A DNA stretch of 64,000 nucleotides, taken from assembly GCF_023072595.1 (NCBI RefSeq), contig NZ_JALLGK010000005.1:1-64000 (forward strand). Reading direction: 5' to 3'. The stretch comes from Streptomyces sp. XM4193 (GTDB lineage Bacteria; Actinomycetota; Actinomycetes; Streptomycetales; Streptomycetaceae). Both the position numbers and the translations under genes were made by a program. Numbering within the stretch: position 1 is the first letter of the stretch; every line of letters begins with the position of its first letter. Of this stretch, positions 52,989 to 61,038 are shown piece after piece. Below the pieces are notes generated by a model, which saw nothing but the letters and a program-made list of their open reading frames with translations, had not been told where the DNA came from and searched no databases.

Positions 52989-54152
52989 ATGCCCGCACGC
53001 TCCGCCCCGCCTCCCGACCCGGCCGGTCTGCCGCCGGACGCCCGTCCCCGGCTGCTCTCGCTCAGCGCCGCCCCCGAGCCCCGCCGGGTTCTGGAGGTGG
53101 ACGACTCGCTGCGCGCGGACGCCGCGTTCAAGCTGGTCTGCGAGGGGACGGCGCTGCTGTGGCGCGGCGACTTCCACGGGGCGCGCCAACTGCTCACGGC
53201 CCTGGGCCGCCGGGCCGACCGCAGCCCCGCCGGCAGGGGCGGGTCCGCCCGGGAGACCTTCCATCTGCACCGCCGGGCCCAGGGCCGACGGGCACGGCTG
53301 CTCGGCATGCTGCTGGTGCCGCTGGAGTCCGACCACAGCGTTCCGCTGCGCCGTGCGCCGGACGTGCGGGAGGCCTGCGCGCACGCGTACGGGCCGCTGC
53401 CGCAGGCCGGCGGGGACGGCGGGCGGGCCGGACACGCCGTCGCGCTGCGGGAGTTGCTCGGCGCGGTCGGCGGCTGGGAGTGGCGGCGCAAGGGCGTGGA
53501 GGTGGACGCGCTCGGCGGTGATCGCGTCCACCCGTACCACGGGGTCTTCTCCCCGCTGCGGGGCGAGTACGTCGATCTGGTCGCCCGGGCGCCGCTGCCC
53601 GCCGACCGCTCTCTCGCCCTGGACCTGGGCACCGGCACCGGAGTGCTGGCGGTGGTGCTGGCCCGCCGCGGGGTCCGACGCGTCGTCGCGACCGAACTGG
53701 ACGTCCGGGCACAGGAGTGCGCGCGGGAGAACGTCGAACGGCTGGGCGTCGCGGACCGGGTGGAGGTGCGGGAGGCCGACCTGTACCCGGGAGAGCGGGC
53801 CCCGCTGGTCGTGTGCAACCCGCCGTGGGTGCCGGCGAAGCCGACCTCGCCGATCGAGCACGCGGTGTACGACCCGGGCAGCCGGATGCTGCGAGGCTTC
53901 CTGTCCGGACTGCGCGGCGCGCTGCTGCCGGGCGGCGAGGGATGGCTGATCCTCTCCGACCTGGCCGAGCACCTGGAGCTGCGCAGCCGCGAGGAGTTGC
54001 TCGGTCTGTTCGAGCGGTCCGGCCTCGAGGTGCTGGACCGACTGGACGCCAGGCCCCGCCACTCCAAGGCGCAGGATCCGGACGATCCGCTCGCCGCGGC
54101 GCGCGGCGCCGAGGTGACCTCGCTCTGGCGGCTGGCCGCGGCCCCGGCCTGA
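52989..54152 (+). CDS. SAM-dependent methyltransferase (NPPW type)
   Basis: A 387-residue class I methyltransferase. The SAM site is ALDLGTGTGVLAVVLARRG, followed by ATELDVRAQECARENVERL and the catalytic VVCNPPWVPAK. The NPPW motif points to N-methylation of glutamine, adenine or a similar amide/amine, as in the PrmC/RlmG group. The N-terminal ~190 residues are a separate domain of unknown role. ATG at 52989; it is divergent from the amidase gene. Confidence 0.85.
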   Translation: MPARSAPPPDPAGLPPDARPRLLSLSAAPEPRRVLEVDDSLRADAAFKLVCEGTALLWRGDFHGARQLLTALGRRADRSPAGRGGSARETFHLHRRAQGRRARLLGMLLVPLESDHSVPLRRAPDVREACAHAYGPLPQAGGDGGRAGHAVALRELLGAVGGWEWRRKGVEVDALGGDRVHPYHGVFSPLRGEYVDLVARAPLPADRSLALDLGTGTGVLAVVLARRGVRRVVATELDVRAQECARENVERLGVADRVEVREADLYPGERAPLVVCNPPWVPAKPTSPIEHAVYDPGSRMLRGFLSGLRGALLPGGEGWLILSDLAEHLELRSREELLGLFERSGLEVLDRLDARPRHSKAQDPDDPLAAARGAEVTSLWRLAAAPA

Positions 54153-54240
54153 CCGACGGCCCGGGCCCTGCCGGTACGGCGTGCGCGGGAGGCCCGCCGT
54201 ACCGCCCGCGCGGGTGCGGCGGCAGGTCGGCGGCAGAGGT

Positions 54241-54714
54241 TCAGTGCCAGCCGGTCAGCAGCAGCCGGCGCTCGCCCGCGCGGTAGAGCCGGACGGCCTC
54301 GAAGGTCGGTGCCACGGCGTCCTCGGGCACCTCCTCGAAGGGCACCCAGCAGACCCGGGAGTGCTTGGCAGGCTCGGCGTTGACCGGTTCGCCGTTCCAG
54401 CGGTCGGCCGCGAAGACGACGGTCAGATATCCGTTCGGCGACTCCGCGCCGTGTGCGCCGTGCACGACGTGCACCAGCGCCAGATCCTCCTCGCGCACCA
54501 GCAGCCCGGTCTCCTCCCGCAGCTCCCGGACGGCCGCGGCGGCGACGGACTCGCCCGGATCGCATTTGCCCACCGGAAGGTCCCAACTGCCCCTGGCGAA
54601 CTTGGCGTTCGGTCCGCGCTGGAGGAGTACGAGCCGGTCGTGCGCCCGGTCGTGCACGATCACCGCCGCGGCCAGCAGGGTCATCGAGTCGGTGGCGGGC
54701 GGCAACGGCTTCAC
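54241..54714 (-). CDS. NUDIX hydrolase
   Basis: A 157-residue NUDIX enzyme with a perfect signature GKCDPGES, seven residues, RELREETGL. The core starts MTLLAAAVIVHDRAHDRLVLL and has SWDLPVGKCDPGE. Substrate unknown, possibly a nucleotide sugar or damaged nucleotide. GTG at 54714 is supported by GAGGGA five bases before. It is convergent with the methyltransferase gene and is the first of two leftward genes with snpA further right. Confidence 0.88.
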   Translation of the reverse strand: MKPLPPATDSMTLLAAAVIVHDRAHDRLVLLQRGPNAKFARGSWDLPVGKCDPGESVAAAAVRELREETGLLVREEDLALVHVVHGAHGAESPNGYLTVVFAADRWNGEPVNAEPAKHSRVCWVPFEEVPEDAVAPTFEAVRLYRAGERRLLLTGWH

Positions 54715-54804
54715 GGCGGTCCCTCGCGGCTGGTGACGGTCTCGGCCCGTCACTCTCGCACCCCCGCCTCCTGGCGGCACACCGGTTTTCCCCCGGCCGC
54801 ACGG

Positions 54805-54840
54805 GCCGGGCCCGCCCACCTGGTGGTGGACGGGCCCGGT
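54805..54840 (-). terminator. snpA terminator hairpin
   Basis: Long GC arms GCCGGGCCCG and CGGGCCCGGT with a CCACC / GGTGG inner pairing and a short TGGT loop, just after the leftward snpA stop. Confidence 0.8.
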
Positions 54841-54876
54841 CGGCGCAGCAGCGGGGAGGGCCGAACGGCCCCCGCC

Positions 54877-55536
54877 TCAGCGGAACTTGACGTCGAACTT
54901 CTTGGCGAAGGCGGAGACGCCGTTCGCCCAGTGCTGGTTGGTGCGGTTGATCTCGTTCTGGTCGGGCTGCGCGTTGGTGCAGGACGGGCCGGGGCCGCCG
55001 CCGGACATCAGCTCGCTGCACGGGCCGGAGTAGTTGTCCGGGAGGCCGAGGACGTGGCCGGTCTCGTGGGTGGTGACGCGGGTGGAGTCGTACTGCTGGT
55101 TCTGGGCGTAGTCCAGGAAGATGTAGCCGCTGCCCTTGCCGTCGGTGGAGGCGTAGGAGCCGCGCGGGTCGTTGCCCTCGCGGTAGTCGAAGTCGGCGTT
55201 GCTGCCCTCGGCCAGCTGGACGTTGCTGACGGAGGAGTTCCAGATCTGGGTGCTGCGGGCTATCTCGCTGGCGAAGGTCGGCGCCTGGCTGGCGTCGTAG
55301 GTGACGGTGACGGCCTGGGCGCCCGGGTTCTCGGCGTGCTTCTCGAGCGCCGACTCCATCACGGCCTCGAAGAACGCCTTGCTGTTGGCGTCGTTGGCCT
55401 CGGACTGGCTCCACGCGGTGTAGCCGGCGAAGGTCTCTTCGGCGGTCTGCGCCGAGGCGGTGGTCGGAACGGCGGCGAGCGCCGCGGCGAGGCCGAGGCC
55501 GAGTGCGGCCGAGATCGCGGTCCTGGTGCGCTTCAT
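54877..55536 (-). CDS. snpA: Secreted snapalysin-family neutral metalloprotease (M7)
   Basis: A 219-residue exported zinc protease. The signal peptide ends near TASAQT. The zinc motif is [19 protein letters not shown] (HExxHxxGxxD), where the third ligand is Asp, diagnostic of family M7 snapalysin. Two cysteines (GPC and SCTN) probably form a disulfide. ATG at 55536 has GAAGGGA upstream. It is divergent from a LysR gene, the standard snpA/snpR arrangement in Streptomyces. Confidence 0.93.
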   Translation of the reverse strand: MKRTRTAISAALGLGLAAALAAVPTTASAQTAEETFAGYTAWSQSEANDANSKAFFEAVMESALEKHAENPGAQAVTVTYDASQAPTFASEIARSTQIWNSSVSNVQLAEGSNADFDYREGNDPRGSYASTDGKGSGYIFLDYAQNQQYDSTRVTTHETGHVLGLPDNYSGPCSELMSGGGPGPSCTNAQPDQNEINRTNQHWANGVSAFAKKFDVKFR

Positions 55537-55659
55537 GGGGGGTCCCTTCTTCCGGCTCCCGAGTGGACGCACGGGGTGGGGGTGCGCGTCCGGGGCCGAC
55601 CGGATGAACGTTGTCGCACTGAGTCTGGGTCAGGCCAAAGGTCCTGTGCACGATGCCAT

Positions 55660-55679
55660 TTGGCGATAGCACCGGCCAA
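55660..55679. promoter_or_regulatory. LysR-type dyad in the snpA/regulator interval
   Basis: TTGGC-N10-GCCAA, with the T-N11-A spacing typical of LysR operators, between the divergent snpA and LysR genes. Confidence 0.55.
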
Positions 55680-55766
55680 TACCCCCGCGCGGTCGCCGAG
55701 TTCTGTGGACAAAGCGCAGGTCGGGGCCCCTGTTCGACCGGTGTGCGACGTGGATATCCTCACGCG

Positions 55767-56729
55767 GTGGAGCTAGAGGTGAGGCATCTGCGCGCACTGT
55801 GCGCCATCGCGGACAGCGGCAGCGTGCGCAAGGCCGCCCGCCATCTGGGTGTGACGCAGCCCTCGCTCACCACCCAACTGCGCCGTATCGAGCAGGCGTT
55901 GGGCGGGCAGCTCTTCGTGCGCGAGCGCACCGGCAGCGAGCCGACGGCGCTCGGCCGGACCGTGTTGAGCAGGGCGCGGCCGATCGTGGCCGAGATGAGC
56001 GCGCTGGTCACCGAGAGCCGGTACGCCGCGCTGCGGACCAGGAGCGGACGGCTGCGCATCGGCAGTACGGGAAGCACGGGCAGCCGCGCGGTCGCGGGCT
56101 GGCTGCGGCGGCTGCACGGCCGCTACCCGGACTGGGACACCACCATCCACATCGACGTCTCCGCCAACAAGCTGCTGCGGATGGTCGGTTCGAACCAGCT
56201 GGACGCGGTGTTCGTGCACGAGGTCACCGGCTGCCCGCTGGTCTTCCCGCCCGGGGTCGAGCAGTGGGTGCTGGTGGAGCGCGAGCCGCAGTTCGTCGCG
56301 CTCGCCGAGACCCACCCCGCCGCCGCCCGCACCGAGGTGGGGCTGTCCGAGCTGGCCGACGCGCGGTGGATGGTCGAGCCCCTCGCGGACGGCGAATGGG
56401 ACGGCCTGCGCAGAGCGTTCGCACACGCCGCGCTCAACCCGCGGATCGTGCTGGGCGACTACATGACGGCCACCGATCTGGTCGCCGCCGGCGAGGTGGT
56501 GATGCCCTGCCAACCGACCTCCGGCCCGCGCCCGGGCGTCGCCATCCGTCCGCTGGCGGACCAGCCGCTCACCGTACGGCTGCTGCTGGCGTTCCGCGCC
56601 GGCGGCCGGGCGGACACGCGTCTGGACGAGGTCTTCGGCGAACTGCGGGCCGCCTACCGGGAGGTGGCCGCCGCGAGCCCCACGTACCGCGACTGGCAGT
56701 CCCGGCACGGGGGTTCGTTCCCCGGCTGA
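55767..56729 (+). CDS. LysR-family activator of snpA (SnpR-like)
   Basis: A 320-residue LysR regulator. The N-terminal helix-turn-helix is SGSVRKAARHLGVTQPSLTTQLRRIEQALGG, split here by nothing unusual, and the effector domain follows. GTG at 55767 (VELEVRHLRAL) is the family N-terminus; the frame is open further upstream. In other Streptomyces the gene divergent from snpA is its transcriptional activator, and that role is inferred here. The ~30 residues at the end (PTYRDWQSRHGG) are an extension. Confidence 0.88.
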   Translation: MELEVRHLRALCAIADSGSVRKAARHLGVTQPSLTTQLRRIEQALGGQLFVRERTGSEPTALGRTVLSRARPIVAEMSALVTESRYAALRTRSGRLRIGSTGSTGSRAVAGWLRRLHGRYPDWDTTIHIDVSANKLLRMVGSNQLDAVFVHEVTGCPLVFPPGVEQWVLVEREPQFVALAETHPAAARTEVGLSELADARWMVEPLADGEWDGLRRAFAHAALNPRIVLGDYMTATDLVAAGEVVMPCQPTSGPRPGVAIRPLADQPLTVRLLLAFRAGGRADTRLDEVFGELRAAYREVAAASPTYRDWQSRHGGSFPG

Positions 56730-56838
56730 ACCGGCGGGGACGGCTGAAGCGGACGGGGTCGCCTTCCGGTCTCCCGGCCTCCCGGCAGGCGGGTCGGCGG
56801 GCCGGCGGGTCGGATGGCGGCGGTAGGCGGTCGGTCGG

Positions 56839-57324
56839 TCAGGAGTCGCGGAAGAGGGTCTCGTACTCCTTGAGGAGCTGCGACTGGCGCTTGCCGACGG
56901 AGGACTTGGGCGGTTCGTCCGCGAGGGTGGACTTCAGCAGGTCCAGGCAGATGTGCCAGCCCGCGGCGTTCCGCACGGCCCAGTCGCGGCCCTCGAAGGA
57001 GGCGGTGAGCGCCAGCTGCGTCTTCTCCTCGCCCTCCTCGGTGAGTTCGATGCGGATCCGGTCGCCGTCCCAGGTGAACGCGAACACCGACGGCTCGACG
57101 ACCTCGTCGACGGTGCCGGTGGACGGCGGACCGTCGTCGCCCTCGAAGGTGAAGGTCATCGGTGCGCCGGCGACCAGTTCCGGGCAGTCGACACGGGCGG
57201 GGAACCAGGCCGCCATCAATTCGGGGTCGGTCACGGTCTGCCAGACGTCGGCGGCGGGTTGGCGGTACACGCGCTCGAAGCGCAGTGTCTGCTGGTCGCC
57301 TTCGCTGTGCAGCGTCGCGGTCAC
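56839..57324 (-). CDS. SRPBCC (AHSA1-like) domain protein
   Basis: A 161-residue START/AHSA1-fold protein. It opens with a LRFERVYRQPAADVWQTVTD helix-grip motif and contains PELMAAWFPARVD, typical of the family. Ligand or partner unknown. The GTG at 57324 has AGTAGG five bases upstream. It is convergent with the LysR gene and may be regulated separately; the next leftward gene upstream, CGNR, is ~300 bases away with repeats in between. Confidence 0.82.
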   Translation of the reverse strand: MTATLHSEGDQQTLRFERVYRQPAADVWQTVTDPELMAAWFPARVDCPELVAGAPMTFTFEGDDGPPSTGTVDEVVEPSVFAFTWDGDRIRIELTEEGEEKTQLALTASFEGRDWAVRNAAGWHICLDLLKSTLADEPPKSSVGKRQSQLLKEYETLFRDS

Positions 57325-57487
57325 GGTGCCTACTTTCGTCGCGCTCGGCTTCGGGTACGGGGTCCGCGGTCTGGTCCGACCCTGCTGGTGAACGGTCCAC
57401 CCTAGGCGGTGCCGGACGTGCCGCCGCGGGGCGGTCGCGCGCCCGCTCCGTGTCCCACCGGTCGGGCGCGCGAGGACCCGAATCCGC

Positions 57488-57511
57488 GTCCGAATCCGGG
57501 TCCGAATCCGG
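57488..57511. repeat. 12-bp tandem repeat in a GTCCG-rich tract
   Basis: GTCCGAATCCGG occurs twice directly, within ~100 bases (57475-57570) of further GTCCG-rich imperfect copies such as GTGTCCGCGGTCCGG. It fills most of the gap between the SRPBCC and CGNR genes. Confidence 0.7.
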
Positions 57512-57618
57512 GGCCATGCCCGTGTCCGTGTCCGCGGTCCGGGTCCGTGTCCGCGGTGAGGGTCCGTGATGCGGATGCGGTCGGCCGGTCGCACGCGGGG
57601 CGGTCCGCGGTGGGCCGG

Positions 57619-58191
57619 TCAGTCGCCGGCCTGTTCCCGGCGTTTGCGGGCGCGGTAGGCGGCGACGTTGGCGCGGGTGGCGCAGCGGTCGGAGCAGTAG
57701 CGGCGGGAGCGGTTGGTGGAGGTGTCCAGATAGGCGTTGCGGCACGGTTCGGAGCGGCAGATGCCGAGCCGGTCCACCCCGAGGTCGGCGAGGCTGAACG
57801 CCAGGCCCATGCAGGCGATCGCGGCGTAACCCGCGCCCGCGTTGGCGGGGTTCTCCGCGAGGTGGAGATGCCAGCGCGGGTTGCCCTGCTCGTCCCGGTA
57901 GTCGTGGCCGGCGATCTGCGGACTGGCCGGGTACTCCATCAGCAGTGAGTTGAGCAGGTCGACGGCGCGGAACTCGTCGCCCTCGGAGGCGGCGGCGAAG
58001 ACGGCGCGCAGCCGGGTGCGCACCGCGCGCAGCCTCGGCACGTCGGCGTCCGAGGCGCGACGGGCGGCCTGCTTGCTGGCGCCGAAGAGCTCCCGGACCG
58101 TCTCCACGGAGGTGAGGACGTCGGTGCCCCGGTGCGGGTCCTCGGTGTTCACCAGTCGTACCGCGAAATCCGCGTAAGAGGTGAGCTCCAC
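57619..58191 (-). CDS. CGNR zinc-finger (ABATE) regulator-like protein
   Basis: A 190-residue protein with an N-terminal ABATE domain and a C-terminal CGNR zinc finger (GICRSEPCRNAYLD and RRYCSDRCATRANVAAYRAR). Such proteins are presumed DNA-binding regulators; their targets are unknown. GTG at 58191 has no strong ribosome site, so the message may be leaderless. It is divergent from a methyltransferase gene, with an inverted repeat between them. Confidence 0.85.
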   Translation of the reverse strand: MELTSYADFAVRLVNTEDPHRGTDVLTSVETVRELFGASKQAARRASDADVPRLRAVRTRLRAVFAAASEGDEFRAVDLLNSLLMEYPASPQIAGHDYRDEQGNPRWHLHLAENPANAGAGYAAIACMGLAFSLADLGVDRLGICRSEPCRNAYLDTSTNRSRRYCSDRCATRANVAAYRARKRREQAGD

Positions 58192-58198
58192 TTGTAGT

Positions 58199-58236
58199 CC
58201 TTACGAGAGAGGCGTTACAGTCGCTGGCAAGTAAGG
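58199..58236. promoter_or_regulatory. CCTTAC/GTAAGG inverted repeat between divergent genes
   Basis: CCTTAC and GTAAGG arms separated by 26 bases lie across the CGNR/methyltransferase promoter interval. They could be the operator through which the CGNR protein controls both genes; no direct proof. Confidence 0.4.
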
Positions 58237-58278
58237 GCTCAGCACTGTTGCAGGCTATTACATCCCCGAGGGGGAGAC

Positions 58279-59055
58279 ATGACCGATACCACCACACCTC
58301 CGGACTGGCAGGCGTGGCAGCGCAGTTGGGACCGTCAGCAGGAGTTCTACCTGCCCGACCGTGAGGAACGCTTCCGCGTCATGCTCGACACGGTCGAGGC
58401 CCTGGTCGGCCGCGAGCCGAAGGTGCTGGACCTGGCCTGCGGCACGGGGAGCATCACCGCGCGCGTTCTCGACCGCTTCCCCGGGGCACGGACCACCGGC
58501 GTCGACCTCGACCCCGCACTGCTGACGCTCGCGCGCGGCACCTTCGCCGACGAGCGGCGCGCCGAGTTCCTCACCCTCGACCTGCGCGACCCGAACTGGC
58601 GGGAGGCGCTGCCGCACCACGAGTACGACGCGGTGCTCGCCTCCACCGCCCTGCACTGGCTCCCGACCGGCGAACTGGCCGTGCTCTACGGCCGGTTGGC
58701 GGCTGTGCTCCGCCGGGGCGGGGTCTTCCTCAACGTCGATCACATGCCCGACCCGACCACACCCGCGATCGACGCGGCACTGCACACCCTGGACCGTGCG
58801 CGTCGCGAGAGCGAGAAGGAGCAGGGGGCGCAGGACTGGGTCGCGTGGTGGCAGTCGATGGCCGCCGAACCCGCGTTCGCGGAGGTGGTGGCCGAGCGGT
58901 ACCGAATCTTCAACGACCCGGCCCAGGGCGACCACAGCAACGACCACATGCAGTCCCCCTCCTGGCACACCGAGGTGCTGCGCAACGGTGGCTTCCGCGA
59001 GGCCCGCACGGTCTGGTCCTCCCCGCTGGACGCCATGGTGCTCGGTCTGCGCTGA
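58279..59055 (+). CDS. SAM-dependent methyltransferase
   Basis: A 258-residue class I methyltransferase of the Methyltransf_25/trans-aconitate-like group. The SAM motif is VLDLACGTGSITARVLDRFP, then GVDLDPALLTLARG and VLASTALHWLP. The C-terminal third has helix-rich sequence for substrate binding. Small-molecule substrate unknown. GAGGGGGAG precedes the ATG. It is divergent from the CGNR regulator and may be its target. Confidence 0.85.
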   Translation: MTDTTTPPDWQAWQRSWDRQQEFYLPDREERFRVMLDTVEALVGREPKVLDLACGTGSITARVLDRFPGARTTGVDLDPALLTLARGTFADERRAEFLTLDLRDPNWREALPHHEYDAVLASTALHWLPTGELAVLYGRLAAVLRRGGVFLNVDHMPDPTTPAIDAALHTLDRARRESEKEQGAQDWVAWWQSMAAEPAFAEVVAERYRIFNDPAQGDHSNDHMQSPSWHTEVLRNGGFREARTVWSSPLDAMVLGLR

Positions 59056-59291
59056 GCGGCGTCCGCCGCCCGCCCACTGCCGCGCGACGTGCCCGGGCCC
59101 GTCGGGCACACGTGGGGCGTACGAGGGGGCGTACGCGGCGTGGGCGCGCTCGGCGGAGTGCCGGGCGCGCCCACGGGCGTCGGTGCGGGTGTCGTGGTGC
59201 CGCGGGAGGGGTCCGCGGACTCAACGGCGGGTGGCGAGAGGGGGGGTTGGCGCGGTCGGGCGCGCACCGCGCCGTACCGCTCGCCGGGTGG

Positions 59292-59323
59292 GGGCGGCCC
59301 TCGATGGCCGTCGAGGGCCGCCC
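59292..59323. terminator. Bidirectional hairpin terminator
   Basis: Perfect 13-bp arms GGGCGGCCCTCGA / TCGAGGGCCGCCC with a 6-base loop, between the methyltransferase and the convergent subtilase gene. Confidence 0.85.
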
Positions 59324-59332
59324 GTCAGGGAG

Positions 59333-60550
59333 TCAGCCGAGGTTGCTGACGTTCAGCAGCAGGTTCGGCGAACCGGCACCGGGGTTGCCGACCACACCGG
59401 ACTGGGCGTTGCCCACCAGGGCGTCGGCGACCTGCTGCGGAGTGGCGGAGGGGTTCGCCGACAGGTAGATCGCACCCGCGCCCGCCGCGTGCGGCGAGGC
59501 CATCGACGTACCGCTCATGATCTGCGAACCGCCGCCGTTGGCGGTGGAGTTGATCTGGCCGCCGGGCGCGAACAGGTCGACGCAGGTGCCGTAGTTGGAG
59601 AAGGAGGAGCGGCCGTCGCCCTGGTCGGTGGAGCCGAGCGTGACCGCCGCCGGCACCCGTGCCGGGCTCGAACCGCAGGCGTCGGAGTTGTTGTTGCCGG
59701 CCGCGACGGCCATCTGGACACCGGCGTTGATCGCGCCCTGCACCGCGGCGTCGACCGAGTCGTTGGCGCCGCCGCCGAGGCTCATGTTGCCGATGGAGGG
59801 GCCGCTCGCGTTCTGCGCGACCCAGTCGATACCGGCGATGACCTGCGACCACTGGCCAGATCCGCCGCAGTCCAGGACCCGCACCGAGACCAGGTTGACG
59901 CCCTTGGCGACACCGAAGGAGGCGCCGCCGACGGTGCCGGCGACGTGGGTGCCGTGGCCCTGGCAGTCGCTGGCGTCGGCGTCGTTGTCGATGAAGTCGT
60001 AGCCGCTGGTGGCGCGTCCGCCGAAGTCCGGGTGGGTCATGTCGATGCCGGTGTCCAGGACGTAGGCGGTGACGCCCGCTCCCTCGTTGGGGTAGGTGTA
60101 GCTGCTGTCGGCCGCACCGTCCACCCGGTCCAGGCCCCAGGAGGGCGGGCTGGGCTGCGTGCCGGAGATCTTGGCGACGCCGTCGGCCTCCACATAGGCG
60201 ACGTTCGGGTCGGCCGCGAGCTTCTTGGCCTGCGCCTCGGTGGCGCTGACCGAGAACCCGCGGAAGGCCGCCGAGTACACCTGCTCCACATCGCCGCCGT
60301 GCACCGAAACAAGGCTCTTGGCCTGGGAGTTGACCGCGGTGCGCACCGAGGACTTGGCAGCCGCCTCACCCTTCAGCGAGACGATGTACTGGCCCTCGAC
60401 CGCGCCCGGCGCCTCCGCGCCCCGGATGGTCCCTTCCGCCGCACCGGGCTCCGCGGCGCCCGCCATCGCGACGCCACCGCCCAGCGACAGAACCAGGGCC
60501 GCGGCGGCACCGATACCGGTCACTCCGAGCTTTCTCTTCCCTGCGCGCAT
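59333..60550 (-). CDS. Secreted subtilisin-family serine protease (S8)
   Basis: A 405-residue exported protease: signal peptide (GIGAAAALVLSLGGGVAM, cut near AGA), an inhibitor I9 propeptide (residues ~50-120, GQYIVSLKGEAAAKSS), and an S8 catalytic domain. The triad is visible as Asp in AYVLDTGIDMTHPDF, His in GHGTHVAGTVGG and Ser in GTSMASPHAAG. Cysteines at DASDCQGH and RVLDCGG suggest disulfides, as in proteinase K-type enzymes. ATG at 60550 has GAGGAGCG upstream. Confidence 0.93.
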   Translation of the reverse strand: MRAGKRKLGVTGIGAAAALVLSLGGGVAMAGAAEPGAAEGTIRGAEAPGAVEGQYIVSLKGEAAAKSSVRTAVNSQAKSLVSVHGGDVEQVYSAAFRGFSVSATEAQAKKLAADPNVAYVEADGVAKISGTQPSPPSWGLDRVDGAADSSYTYPNEGAGVTAYVLDTGIDMTHPDFGGRATSGYDFIDNDADASDCQGHGTHVAGTVGGASFGVAKGVNLVSVRVLDCGGSGQWSQVIAGIDWVAQNASGPSIGNMSLGGGANDSVDAAVQGAINAGVQMAVAAGNNNSDACGSSPARVPAAVTLGSTDQGDGRSSFSNYGTCVDLFAPGGQINSTANGGGSQIMSGTSMASPHAAGAGAIYLSANPSATPQQVADALVGNAQSGVVGNPGAGSPNLLLNVSNLG

Positions 60551-60793
60551 GCTCGCTCCTCTGTGGGGGTCCACCGGTCCGGTACCTGTCCGGGCCGGTT
60601 GAGGACACACCTTCGACGCGAAGCGCCCGGGAAACAATCCGGGATTCGATACGTAGACACCCGTAGCTCTGCGTTCGGCGCCGTCCCGACGGGACGCCGA
60701 CAGGGGCGCCGACAGCGCGTCGACGGAACGCCGACAGCGCGTCGAGACGGTGCGTCGACGGCCGTACCGGGCGGGGCGGTTGAGCCCTGCCGA

Positions 60794-60890
60794 GCCGCGC
60801 CGCGCCGTGGCGCCGCGCCGCGCCGTGGCGCCGCGCCGCGCCGTGGCGCCGCGCCGCGCCGTGGCGCCGCGCCGCGCCGTGGCGCGGGCC
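60794..60890. repeat. 18-bp VNTR-like array
   Basis: CCGTGGCGCCGCGCCGCG is repeated with an exact 18-base period, starting at 60805, 60823, 60841, 60859 and 60877. Being a multiple of three it keeps every frame open, which explains misleading long ORFs here. It lies between the subtilase and the LuxR-type gene. Confidence 0.9.
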
Positions 60891-60966
60891 GCCGTGGCGT
60901 ACGGCGGTGGGCGCGGCTCGGTGGCGGGGCGGTGCACCGCGGCGGAGGCGGCCGGACGAGCGCCGC

Positions 60967-61038
60967 GCACCCGGCCGTGCGTTCCGCCCTGCGCTCAGTC
61001 GTGCACCCGGCCGTGCGTTCCGCCGCGCGCTCAGTCGC
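60967..61038. repeat. 36-bp direct duplication at the 3' end of the LuxR-type gene
   Basis: GCACCCGGCCGTGCGTTCCG plus CC recurs at 60967 and 61003 with an exact 36-base period, each followed by GCGCTCAGTCG. The copy nearer the gene contains its stop codon (TCA at 61031-61033 on the plus strand). Confidence 0.85.

Noticed and set aside
51059..55672. A 1537-residue open frame on the minus strand
   Set aside because: It runs through the PLP enzyme, then out of frame across the amidase, methyltransferase, NUDIX and snpA genes. Long stop-free frames are expected at this GC content; only the PLP enzyme part is real.
60794..60890. CRISPR array
   Set aside because: The repeats are contiguous 18-mers with no unique spacers and no cas genes nearby.
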